NCBI GenBank assembly: GCA_947455215.1
Contig: CANGNA010000030.1
Span: 1-47,209, forward strand
Direction: 5' to 3'
DNA: 47,209 nucleotides
DNA from: Chitinophagaceae bacterium
GTDB taxonomy: Bacteria > Bacteroidota > Bacteroidia > Chitinophagales > Chitinophagaceae
Part shown: piece after piece, positions 39,343-47,209 of the stretch
How positions within the stretch are numbered: position 1 is the first letter of the stretch
Layout: each line of letters begins with the position of its first letter
Notes under the pieces: model-generated
What the model was told of the DNA's origin: nothing
The model's input: the letters and a program-made list of their open reading frames with translations, nothing else
The model's database searches: none
Made by a program: the position numbers and the translations under genes

Positions 39343-39957
39343 TCAGCAATTCTGGTATTTCCAGTTGCGGGTTTTGCCTTCTGCCATCCATTCTATGGCT
39401 TGTGCAAGGCGTTTGTTGCGGGTAGCATCGGTCTTGGCCTCGGTTATCCATGCTACGTATTCCTTCTTGTTGCTGTAACTAAAACCATCGTATGTGATCT
39501 TTGCCGCTTTATTAGCTTTCAGGGCTTTCAGCAGATCGTCGGGTGTCACCAGATCTTTCTTTTCTGCTGCAGGCTTTTTAGTCACTTTTACACCTTCTTC
39601 ATTCAGTTGCATAGCTGCCTTGATATACTTCTTCAGTATAGCGTCTTTAGGAAGATCTTTGAGGCTGGTGATTTTACCGAGGTTGCCCATGCCGCCAGCA
39701 GCCACCTCTTTTAGTATACCGTCGGGGTCCGGCATCAGGGTAGACTTCCAGAAGCCAAAAGAGCAATGCTGTTGGAATGCCGCCATGCTGCATAGTATAG
39801 CGCCCTTGTACATAAAGTTGGGGAAGCTCCACTTCCAGGCCTCTTCTACATCCGGGCAGGTTTTGTGTATCAGTTCGCGCAGGTGGTTAAGCACGGGTTT
39901 AGCGAAATCGGCTGCATTATCTATATAGGCATCTATTTTGGGATCACGATTGGTCAT
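39343..39957 (-). CDS. DUF1801 plus YdeI-type two-domain protein
   Basis: A 204-residue soluble protein. The N-terminal half is DUF1801-like (DAYIDNAADFAKPVLNHLRELIHKTCPDVEEAWKWSFPNFMYKGAILCSMAAF), and the C-terminal part is a YdeI-type helical tail (LVTPDDLLKALKANKAAKITYDGFSYSNKKEYVAWITEAKTDATRNKRLAQAIEWMAEGK). The combination is common in Bacteroidota; the activity is not known. It lies 49 nt downstream of the Panacea-domain gene on the same strand. It shares its C-terminal domain type with the protein at 2920-3510. Confidence 0.88.
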   Translation of the reverse strand: MTNRDPKIDAYIDNAADFAKPVLNHLRELIHKTCPDVEEAWKWSFPNFMYKGAILCSMAAFQQHCSFGFWKSTLMPDPDGILKEVAAGGMGNLGKITSLKDLPKDAILKKYIKAAMQLNEEGVKVTKKPAAEKKDLVTPDDLLKALKANKAAKITYDGFSYSNKKEYVAWITEAKTDATRNKRLAQAIEWMAEGKTRNWKYQNC

Positions 39958-40006
39958 TGTGCAGAGCTTTACATCGTAATATTACCAATTTCCTGCAATA
40001 GTTACA

Positions 40007-40555
40007 CTACTCATCATCGGGCTGAACGATAGGATATTGATATTTAGCTACCACCAGCGACATCAGGTTATCGGGCACATTCATCTCTTCTGCCATTTTT
40101 ATCACGCTCATCACATTGCCTGCGTCGGCCTGCTGCCAGGCTATACCCATCGACATCTGCTGCAACTCTTCCAGGCTATACCCTTTATATTGCTGCAATA
40201 CAGAGAACAGGTTGTTGACCTCGGTCATGGTCAGGTAATCTGATTCATATCTTACCACTGCCCTTACATCGCCATCCTCGGCCATATCAAAGTAATGCCT
40301 TAGCCGGGCGCTGTTACTGCCCTCGGCCCTGTTGTTCAGCTCCAGGAACAACCAGAATATATTATATGGTACAGGCCCCTGCCGCATGGCCAGGTAAAAA
40401 TTGCCAAAGCCCAGTTTGCCATAAGCCGCCAGGTAACGCAGATCGGCAAAGTAGAACATAAGAAATACCTTGCTGGGGCTGGCCTTGCCGCCCAGGCTCT
40501 GCAACACAAAAAGCAACAGGTGTATACTCTTCTTTACCTCGAAATTAATAGCCAT
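40007..40555 (-). CDS. Panacea-domain (DUF4065, SocA-like) protein
   Basis: A 182-residue soluble protein with the Panacea pattern: HLLLFVLQSLGGKASPSKVFLMFYFADLRYLAAYGKLGFGNFYLAMRQGPVPYNIFWLFLEL near the N-terminus and a helical C-terminus. Panacea domains act as antitoxins that neutralise many unrelated small toxins, and SocA is an adaptor for proteolysis. No recognised small toxin lies next to it; the downstream gene encodes a DUF1801-YdeI protein. ATG 40555 is chosen over a start six codons upstream. Confidence 0.87.
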   Translation of the reverse strand: MAINFEVKKSIHLLLFVLQSLGGKASPSKVFLMFYFADLRYLAAYGKLGFGNFYLAMRQGPVPYNIFWLFLELNNRAEGSNSARLRHYFDMAEDGDVRAVVRYESDYLTMTEVNNLFSVLQQYKGYSLEELQQMSMGIAWQQADAGNVMSVIKMAEEMNVPDNLMSLVVAKYQYPIVQPDDE

Positions 40556-40922
40556 AAATACCGCCGAACACATGAATCAACATAACTGCCGGCGCAAACA
40601 CCACAGTTAGATGACGGGGTAAATTTATTATTGCCCGTCTCATTATCGGCAGGTTAAATATTAATTTAATGCTATCTTTCTATAACACCGCAAATATGGG
40701 TTATACAAACAGACCAGTATCAACGCAGGCTGCACCGCACTATTTCTAACACAACTACGTGTATATAAAGCAAGTATAACATCTTACTGACGACTGCCAA
40801 CCGTCCCCGGTACATAACAGCATTTTGGCAGATAACACAAAGGTGAAACAGGGTTCTCGGGGTAATAACAAATCGCCAATACTGCTATCTGACATTTGTG
40901 TCTCACGTTAAAACTATTTTTC
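40556..40922. other. Intergenic region between divergent genes
   Basis: 367 nt without a recognised gene. GACATTTG at 40889-40896 (one base off the -7 consensus) is the best promoter candidate for the large secreted protein. CATATTTG on the minus strand near 40699-40692 may serve the Panacea gene. No hairpins with U-runs or repeats were seen. Confidence 0.6.
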
Positions 40923-43900
40923 ATGAAACACATTAACACGGAGCGCCTCAGCGGCCTTCCATCGTTACTCAGAAGAGTGACCGGCTTAATGAACAGCGAC
41001 ACAAAGCAGTCGCGTTTATCTAAGACAATGACACTGGTTGGCGGCGCCATCATGCTGTCGTTACAATTATTGAGCGGCAAGGCCAATGCACAGGTCGCTA
41101 CTTACACGGGTACAGGCGGCACCAGCACCACTGTATCTTATGCTACTAACGCTACAGGCACCGCCCTGTTGCAGACAGGTCTTGGTTCGGCTACCCCATG
41201 CAGCACAGGCGGCCTTAGCGGCCTTACCAACAATGGTGTTACTACCTTCAGCACCAGCAATGGCCATGTGTATTTCACTGTTACTGCTAATCCCGGGTAT
41301 GTGTTGAATATTACCGGCTTCACCTGCAAACTGCGCAGGTCGGGCTCGGGCATCTCTAAAGTACGTATGGCCTACTACACTACCAGCAGCGCCACCACTA
41401 CCAACGATCTGGTAGATAAAGCACCGGATAACACCAGCTGCGGCGGCGGATCTACCGTGTTTTCCTGGAGCACAGGCACAGGCGGTGCATTGCCTACAGG
41501 CGTTACCTCATTTACTGCCGAGCTGTTCCCTTATGCGCCTATCTCATCGGGTGGTGTATTGCAGATAAACCAGATAACACTGGCAGGGACAGTTACAGCA
41601 GCTGCGCCAACCTGCCCTACCCTTGTGTCCGGCAGCGTTACCCCATCTACTGCAACAGTATGCGGCGGTGCTACAACTGCGTTGTCGCTTACAGGCGGCA
41701 CTACAGGGTCCAACATTGCGTACCAGTGGCAGTCGTCTCCTGATGGCAGCACCTGGACCAACATTACCGGTGCTACCAACCTTACCTACAGTGCAGCACC
41801 AACTACGCTTACTTATTACCAGGTAAATACTACCTGCATATTGTCTGGCGGCGCTACTACAAATTCATCAAGCGCAGCCGTTACTGTTAATGCGGCTCCA
41901 AATGCAGGTGCTATAGCAGGTGCAGGCTTTGTAGAAGCCGGCAACAATGTAACCCTTACCAACCCTACGGCTACCAGCGGTGCAGGTTTTGTTGGTGTAT
42001 GGGCAAGCAGCAGCACAGCTGTAGCTACTATCGACCCGCTCACAGGTGTGCTTACAGGCACTAACGTGGGCAACAGCACTATCAGCTATACTGTTACCAA
42101 TACAACAACAGGCTGCGATGCTACTACTACCACTACAGAAGCTGTTATTTATCCCGGCGACCTGGCTATCTATCTGGGTACAGGCGGTACCAGCACAGCA
42201 GTTACCGGCATACCGGGCGAAACTGTTGGCACACTGGCTGCTACCGGCTTCGGCACCAACAGCCCGTGTACTGCAGGTGGCTTGTCTGGTCTTACTATGC
42301 CTACTACTGTTACTACATATAACAGCGCTTCAGGTCCGTATATCTCTTATATCATTACACCGGGTGCAGGCAATGCACTTAACGTAACCCGCTTCTGGGT
42401 AAGCTCAAGGTCATCAGGCACAGGCCCCGACAGTGGCAGGCTGGCTTACCGCATAGGCGGCGGCGCATGGATAGACGAAGGTTTCAGCCATGTAATGACC
42501 ACCGGCGGCAGCTGCGGCGCACATAGCAATACCTGGAGTTGGACACCATCAGCCGCACTTATCGGCATCACTTCTAATATAGAGATCGCATTCTTCCCTT
42601 ACCATCCATCGGCCAGCACAGGTACTATACAGCTGCAGCAGCTGGAAGCTATCGGCACTATCTCTGCCAACACACCATGTACAGGCACACCGGCAGCAGG
42701 CTCTATAAGCCCGGCTACTACAGTAGCATGCGTTAGCGGCTATGCTAATATGACCTTTACCGGCACAACAGCCCCGGGCATCAGCTACCAGTGGCAGCAG
42801 AAGGTGAACGGTGCAGGTTTTACAGATATAGCAGGTGCTAATAACGTTTACTATACTTCTCCTGTTTACACAGTAGTGCCTACCAACATCATATACCAGG
42901 TGGTTACCACATGTACCAGCGGCAGCACTACACTTACTGCTACTTCTATTACCTCTTCTCTGGATATCACCCCACTGCCATCTGCAATCGATCCGCTGCC
43001 TGCATATCTGCTGGTAGGTTCAGGTAATGCTATTACGCTTACCCAGCCCGATGGTACCGGCAAATGGTTCACACAGTATCCTGCTATCGCTACTATCGAC
43101 AGCCTTACAGGCCTTATTACCGGCAACATAGCAGGCATCACTGCCGTTATCTACCGTGCTCCGGGCTTTGGCTGTGTAGTTACAGATACCATTAAGGTGA
43201 TACAGCCTAACACGCTTTCTGTATACCTGGGCAAGCGCGGCAACAGCACTACTGTTACACCAATAGCTACCCCTATCAGCGCTGCCGAGCTTTCTGCAGT
43301 AACACCGGTTGGTGCTTTCGGCACTGCAACACCATGCAGCCGTGGCGGTATCAGCGGCCTTACCGTTGCTACTTCATACACGTCATTCGCATCAGGCAAT
43401 CCACATGTATCTTATACAATGTCTGTACCTGCATCGGCAAGCGCGATAGATGTGACAGGTATCTACACTACAGTAAGGTCTTCTAACAGCGGCCCTGCAT
43501 CTTACAGCATAGCCTACAGGCTGAACGGCGGCAGCTGGATAGATGGTGGCGACTTTGGCACAGACATAGAGTCTTGCGGCGAAAGCACAGTTGACCAGAA
43601 CGTCACCCTTGGTTCACCAATAACCATGACCGGTACAGATGTGCTGGAAGTAGCTGTTTATCCTTACGCTTCAGTTAGTGGCACAGGCACCTTCCAGGTA
43701 AATACAATAGATATAGTTGGCGACGTAAAATGCCCGCAGGTATCTATAACAAACCCGGTTGATGGCAACACCTACGGTTCTGATTGCAATGGCCTTATAG
43801 CAACGGCTTCCATTACCGGCGGCACATGGAGTGTAGATAACGAAGGAGCTGCTGTGATCGATCCTGTTACCGGTGAGATGACCTTCTTTAATACAGATGA

Positions 43901-44261
43901 CGTAGTAAATGTGTTCTACACATCACCTTGCGGAAATGTCACATCTGTAAGCATCAACGTAACAGGCGACGGTACTTGCCCTGATGGCACTGGCGGCAAG
44001 CACAATAATGCTACTGCCGTTGCTACCGTTAAAAACAATGCAGATGTGATGCTGTACCCTAACCCTGCTACTACAACGCTTCACGTTGTGGCCGGCGAAA
44101 AGGTGAATATAGCTATCATGAGCATGGACGGCAAATTGCTGATAGAGCAGAAAGAAGCAGCCAATGTGAATGTGAGCAGCCTGGCTACAGGTGTTTACAT
44201 GGTAAAAGTGTACAACATGAATGGCACTGTTATCAAAACTGCGAAGTTCGAAAAGAACTAA
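40923..44261 (+). CDS. Large T9SS-secreted modular beta-rich protein
   Basis: A 1112-residue protein. The signal peptide is unusual, with about 35 residues before the hydrophobic core (LVGGAIMLSLQLLSGKANAQ). Three homologous modules of about 150 residues begin YTGTGGTSTTV, YLGTGGTSTAV and YLGKRGNSTTV, each with (C)xxGG(L/I)SGLT and a W/C-rich middle. They alternate with Ig-like domains (YQWQSSPDGSTWTNI, YQWQQKVNGAGFTDI) and Big_2-like domains (VATIDPLTGVLTG, IATIDSLTGLITG). The last ~75 residues are a T9SS sorting domain (VMLYPNPATTTLHVV, GVYMVKVYNMNG). Probably a surface adhesin or matrix protein. A terminator follows. Confidence 0.85.
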   Translation: MKHINTERLSGLPSLLRRVTGLMNSDTKQSRLSKTMTLVGGAIMLSLQLLSGKANAQVATYTGTGGTSTTVSYATNATGTALLQTGLGSATPCSTGGLSGLTNNGVTTFSTSNGHVYFTVTANPGYVLNITGFTCKLRRSGSGISKVRMAYYTTSSATTTNDLVDKAPDNTSCGGGSTVFSWSTGTGGALPTGVTSFTAELFPYAPISSGGVLQINQITLAGTVTAAAPTCPTLVSGSVTPSTATVCGGATTALSLTGGTTGSNIAYQWQSSPDGSTWTNITGATNLTYSAAPTTLTYYQVNTTCILSGGATTNSSSAAVTVNAAPNAGAIAGAGFVEAGNNVTLTNPTATSGAGFVGVWASSSTAVATIDPLTGVLTGTNVGNSTISYTVTNTTTGCDATTTTTEAVIYPGDLAIYLGTGGTSTAVTGIPGETVGTLAATGFGTNSPCTAGGLSGLTMPTTVTTYNSASGPYISYIITPGAGNALNVTRFWVSSRSSGTGPDSGRLAYRIGGGAWIDEGFSHVMTTGGSCGAHSNTWSWTPSAALIGITSNIEIAFFPYHPSASTGTIQLQQLEAIGTISANTPCTGTPAAGSISPATTVACVSGYANMTFTGTTAPGISYQWQQKVNGAGFTDIAGANNVYYTSPVYTVVPTNIIYQVVTTCTSGSTTLTATSITSSLDITPLPSAIDPLPAYLLVGSGNAITLTQPDGTGKWFTQYPAIATIDSLTGLITGNIAGITAVIYRAPGFGCVVTDTIKVIQPNTLSVYLGKRGNSTTVTPIATPISAAELSAVTPVGAFGTATPCSRGGISGLTVATSYTSFASGNPHVSYTMSVPASASAIDVTGIYTTVRSSNSGPASYSIAYRLNGGSWIDGGDFGTDIESCGESTVDQNVTLGSPITMTGTDVLEVAVYPYASVSGTGTFQVNTIDIVGDVKCPQVSITNPVDGNTYGSDCNGLIATASITGGTWSVDNEGAAVIDPVTGEMTFFNTDDVVNVFYTSPCGNVTSVSINVTGDGTCPDGTGGKHNNATAVATVKNNADVMLYPNPATTTLHVVAGEKVNIAIMSMDGKLLIEQKEAANVNVSSLATGVYMVKVYNMNGTVIKTAKFEKN

Positions 44262-44285
44262 AGTTTAATTACAAAAGGTATGGAT

Positions 44286-44316
44286 GGGCACTCCGCAAGG
44301 GGTGCCTATTCTTTTG
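44286..44316 (+). terminator. Rho-independent terminator of the large T9SS protein
   Basis: GGCACTCC (44287-44294) pairs with GGGGTGCC (44299-44306, one G-U pair) over a GCAA tetraloop, followed by TATTCTTTT. It lies 25 nt after the stop. Confidence 0.88.
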
Positions 44317-44696
44317 TATGAAAACACCAAAAAATATTGCTACCGATTTATTCACAATTAACGTTAGGAATTACCCTCAATTGACATTAAAATGTTAGAG
44401 TATATTTCCTTATACGTACCTTTGCAGCCTGGAATAAGGATAAATTCTATTTATACTTAATGATTGAAAACAGTAATGTTAATGAACAGAAAGTTGTGAT
44501 TAATGCTAAAATACTAAAATTCAATTGATTGAAAAATGAGAATTTATTCTATTAAAATAAGTGCACTATAAGGGAAAATGCTATTCATGTATTAGTAATT
44601 TTCTTTTAATGTTGAATGGCCAGAAGTTGCAAACGTAACAACGAATTTTGCAGCATATCGGCACCATAAGGTCACCTGAAATAAGTGAAGTAATTT
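44317..44696 (+). other. Long leader region of the nuclease gene with a possible 22-codon ORF
   Basis: AT-rich and without a sizeable gene. A consensus promoter box lies at 44417-44424. About 36 nt after it, ATG 44460 opens a 22-residue frame (MIENSNVNEQKVVINAKILK, then FN and stop) that could be a leader peptide or chance. GAATTTTG at 44643-44650, one base off the -7 consensus, is a nearer alternative promoter for ATG 44697. Confidence 0.5.
44417..44424 (+). promoter_or_regulatory. -7 promoter element TACCTTTG upstream of the nuclease gene
   Basis: An exact TAnnTTTG match within the 14-nt string TACCTTTGCAGCCT, identical to the one before trmB. It is about 270 nt from the nuclease start, which would leave an unusually long leader for this window. 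Confidence 0.55.
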
Positions 44697-47209
44697 ATGA
44701 AAAAACATATACCAGTGAAAGCGAGCCGGTTTTTGGCGGCATTATTAATACCAATCTTAAGTTTTTTTTGGGTTGAAAAAGCCATGGCCCAGACACCTGT
44801 ACCCATGGCCAGCCAGCCGGGCCTGAGCTATACGGAATCTTTTGGTTCCATATCTACCTGGGCCAACAACTTTACTGGATCGGGATCAGGGGAGAACAGG
44901 TGGAAAGGTATTGCTGCACAAAGCACTGGTTCCACAGCATTTGCTCCTAACCCGGTTATCATTAACCAGTTGGCCACAACTCTGTCCGGCAGTACTGTAT
45001 TTGCCACCAGCTCTACAGGAGGCGTGCAGAGGGGAGGAACAGGAAGTACAGCTTATATGATATTCCTGGCTACGGGAAGTAATGACAATACTTCCGCAAC
45101 AGCCGTAGACTTCTTTATGGACTTTACCGGGGTGAATGCCGGCACGCTCAGCTTTACCGCTGCGGAACTCGATAACGGCACATCCAGCAATCGCCAGGCT
45201 ACGCTTAAAGTATACTACAGCACTGACGGAACAACGTTTACCGAATTAACAGGCACCAATCTGCCCTATACTGTTTACGACCTGACGGCTTCATCAGCGA
45301 ATATTTCTGTGTCACTTCCATCGGCATTCAACAACGTTTCTACCGCAAGGCTTCGTTTTTATGTATATAATGGTGGTACTCCACCCACTACACCTGCCGG
45401 CAGCAGGCCAAAGATCACGATAGATAACCTTACGGTAACAGCTACCTCTTCCGGCTGCTCATCTGCCCCAACCAGTGTATCGGCAACACCATCCAGCACT
45501 ATTTTGTGTACGGGCGCTACACTTACGCTGACAGCAGCAGCTACCGGCGCTACATCCTATTCATGGAGCGGCCCTAACAGTTTCTCCTCCACCGCACAAG
45601 TGGCCAGCCTTACTGTAAGCACATTATCTGCAGGTACTTACACCTTATCCGCCACCAATGCATGCGGTACCACTACGGTATCATCGGTAGCCATCACCAT
45701 CAATACCCCACCAACAGGCGTGTCTGCCACACCATCCACAACATCTTTGTGCAGCGGGTCAACACTTACGCTTACAGGTGCGGCATCGGGTGCCATATCT
45801 TACTTATGGAGCGGCCCCAACAGCTACACATCTACTTTATTATCTCCGGCGGCATTTACTGTAGGCACAGCCTCGGGCAGCTATACACTCGCAGCCACCA
45901 ATAGCTGCGGTACTACTTCAGTAGCCACAACTGCTGTTACTGTACTCACATCGCCAACCGGAGTTAGTGCTACGCCATCGGCCTCTACACTTTGTTCGGG
46001 TGCAACACTCACACTTACAGGTGCCGCTACAGGTGCCACCACTTTTGCATGGGCAGGCCCGGGCGGCTTTACCTCTACGTTGCTTTCTCCTGCCGCATTC
46101 ACGGTAGGCACTGCATCCGCAGGCATATATACACTTACTGCCAGCAACAGCTGTGGCAGTGTTACAGCTACAACAGCAGCAATAACCATTAGTACCAGCC
46201 CAACAAGCGTTACCGCCACAGCATCGCCTACAACATTGTGCAGCGGCAGTACGGTAACACTCACGGGCACAGCTACAGGTGCAACGTCGTACGGATGGAG
46301 CGGACCTAACAGTTATGCTTCAACATTGCTAAACCCTGCATCCTTTACGGTATCCACGCTATCGGCGGGCATCTATACCCTTAGCGCTACCAACAGCTGC
46401 GGCACCACAACAGGCACCACAACGTCGGTTACTGTAAATGGTCCGCCATCAGCGCCAACATTTACCGGCACAGCTACAATAGCCTATGGCAACAGCACTA
46501 CGCTCTCGTTATCGGGCGGAGCCAATGACGTAGTATATTACTGGAACGGTGCAGGCACATCCAGCACTACGCTATCTGCCGGTGGTACGCGCAGCTTTAC
46601 AGTGGCGCCATCCAGCACCACTACTTATTCGGTAACAAGCGTTACCTCAACAGCCGGTTGTACCTTATCATCTATAACTAGTGTTACCGTAACTATTACT
46701 GTTACAGGTAGCCCGTCGGATACCATCCCGACAATGGATGACAACATGGCCATGGGTAATCCAAGCAGTGCGACCACATCAACATCAGACGTGAACAACT
46801 ACCTGATTGTGAAACCGCAGTATGCACTTTCTTATAATAACTCAAAGGGCGAGCCTAACTGGGTAAGCTGGCACCTGAGCACAGCATGGAAAGGCAGCGC
46901 AGCCCGTTGTAACTGCTTTGCGCAGGACTCTACCCTGCCAACAGGCTACTACAGGGCATCAACCAGCAACTACACGAGCACCGGCTTCGACCGCGGACAC
47001 ATGTGTCCTTCTGACGATCGTGACTTTAGCGATACTGACAACCTGGCCACCTTCAGGATGACCAATATATGCCCGCAGGCACCTAACCTGAACCAGATAA
47101 CCTGGGAAAGCCTCGAAAGTTATTGCCGGGCACTGATATATGCAGGCAATGAACTGTATATCATTTCGGGTGGTTATGGATCAGGAGGCACCGGCACTGC
47201 GGGTTCCGC
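44697..47209 (+). CDS. Secreted DNA/RNA non-specific endonuclease with Ig-like repeats (cut by right edge)
   Basis: The frame is open from ATG 44697 to the window end (837 codons, no stop). Signal peptide: SRFLAALLIPILSFFWVEKAMAQ. Residues about 40-255 form a jelly-roll domain (TESFGSISTWANNF to KITIDNLTVTA). Five Ig-like repeats of about 80 residues follow (about 45450-46705), each with LCSGSTLTLTG, YSWSGPNS and YTLSATNSCGTTT type motifs. From about 46720 comes a NUC1-family nuclease domain with YYRASTSNYTSTGFDRGHMCP (His768 in DRGH), then NICPQAPNLNQITWESLE with the metal-binding Asn and acidic residue. It should degrade DNA and RNA outside the cell; the C-terminus, perhaps a T9SS domain, is outside. 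Confidence 0.9.
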   Translation, partial: MKKHIPVKASRFLAALLIPILSFFWVEKAMAQTPVPMASQPGLSYTESFGSISTWANNFTGSGSGENRWKGIAAQSTGSTAFAPNPVIINQLATTLSGSTVFATSSTGGVQRGGTGSTAYMIFLATGSNDNTSATAVDFFMDFTGVNAGTLSFTAAELDNGTSSNRQATLKVYYSTDGTTFTELTGTNLPYTVYDLTASSANISVSLPSAFNNVSTARLRFYVYNGGTPPTTPAGSRPKITIDNLTVTATSSGCSSAPTSVSATPSSTILCTGATLTLTAAATGATSYSWSGPNSFSSTAQVASLTVSTLSAGTYTLSATNACGTTTVSSVAITINTPPTGVSATPSTTSLCSGSTLTLTGAASGAISYLWSGPNSYTSTLLSPAAFTVGTASGSYTLAATNSCGTTSVATTAVTVLTSPTGVSATPSASTLCSGATLTLTGAATGATTFAWAGPGGFTSTLLSPAAFTVGTASAGIYTLTASNSCGSVTATTAAITISTSPTSVTATASPTTLCSGSTVTLTGTATGATSYGWSGPNSYASTLLNPASFTVSTLSAGIYTLSATNSCGTTTGTTTSVTVNGPPSAPTFTGTATIAYGNSTTLSLSGGANDVVYYWNGAGTSSTTLSAGGTRSFTVAPSSTTTYSVTSVTSTAGCTLSSITSVTVTITVTGSPSDTIPTMDDNMAMGNPSSATTSTSDVNNYLIVKPQYALSYNNSKGEPNWVSWHLSTAWKGSAARCNCFAQDSTLPTGYYRASTSNYTSTGFDRGHMCPSDDRDFSDTDNLATFRMTNICPQAPNLNQITWESLESYCRALIYAGNELYIISGGYGSGGTGTAGS

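Noticed and set aside
45881-46270. 129-codon Val/Ala-rich open frame on the minus strand
   Set aside because: It is antisense to the Ig-like repeats of the nuclease gene and simply mirrors their Thr/Ala/Gly-rich codons.

Overview
The window looks like a chromosomal stretch from a member of the Bacteroidota, most likely the order Chitinophagales. Four signs point there. Several large secreted proteins end in, or are typical carriers of, type IX secretion (T9SS) C-terminal sorting domains. Start codons lack Shine-Dalgarno sequences. The promoters that can be recognised carry the Bacteroidota -7 element TAnnTTTG, in one case with a TTTG -33 element at the ideal spacing. Many genes belong to families best known from this phylum (DUF5522, DUF6169, MbnP, Omp28-related, choice-of-anchor V). 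The genus assignment is inference. No rRNA, tRNA, CRISPR array, prophage or insertion sequence was recognised.

Layout. 1-5.4 kb: small housekeeping and accessory genes (Crp/Fnr regulator, DUF5655, VOC protein, YdeI-like protein, AraC regulator, two membrane proteins). 5.4-9.5 kb: a U32 tRNA-hydroxylase-type gene overlapping a single-cluster ferredoxin, then an AlgI/AlgJ-type O-acetylation pair. 9.5-16 kb: CoA-transferase, ornithine aminotransferase, DUF2147, thioesterase, DUF481 outer-membrane protein and a T9SS cargo protein. 15.7-17 kb: overlapping trmB, DUF5522 and alkyltransferase-like genes. 17-25.7 kb: a cell-envelope neighbourhood with two convergent L,D-transpeptidases and a sensor kinase / LytTR regulator / M23 peptidase / peroxiredoxin operon. 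25.8-30.7 kb: ftsY, a RelE/ParE-type toxin-antitoxin pair, a 2OG-Fe(II) oxygenase with a non-canonical start, an unknown CxxC protein, divergent menG and engB, and a 52-residue lipoprotein.

30.75-31.65 kb is the most unusual part. It is about 900 bp of non-coding modular repeats: two 309-319 bp units in direct orientation, each with a GCGTACC hairpin, an AT-rich linker and a branched palindromic element whose stems are kept although their sequences differ, followed by two further GCGTACC hairpins. 31.7-40.6 kb: an Omp28-like T9SS protein that has lost its CxxC, an outer-membrane barrel, a tiny charged protein coupled to a frameshifted DUF6169 gene, an MbnP/MbnH-type pair, DUF2461, a TPR protein, a DUF1801-YdeI protein and a Panacea-domain protein. 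40.9-47.2 kb: two very large secreted proteins, one with tandem beta-rich modules and a T9SS domain, and one cut by the right edge that combines a jelly-roll domain, five Ig-like repeats and a DNA/RNA non-specific endonuclease domain.

Short or absent leaders recur: several consensus or near-consensus -7 boxes sit only 4-5 nt from the start codon, which suggests leaderless mRNAs. Small genes at 30570-30728 and 34945-35088, the intact N-terminal part of the DUF6169 pseudogene, the upstream extension of the oxygenase, and the two edge-truncated genes were found by direct translation of the sequence.
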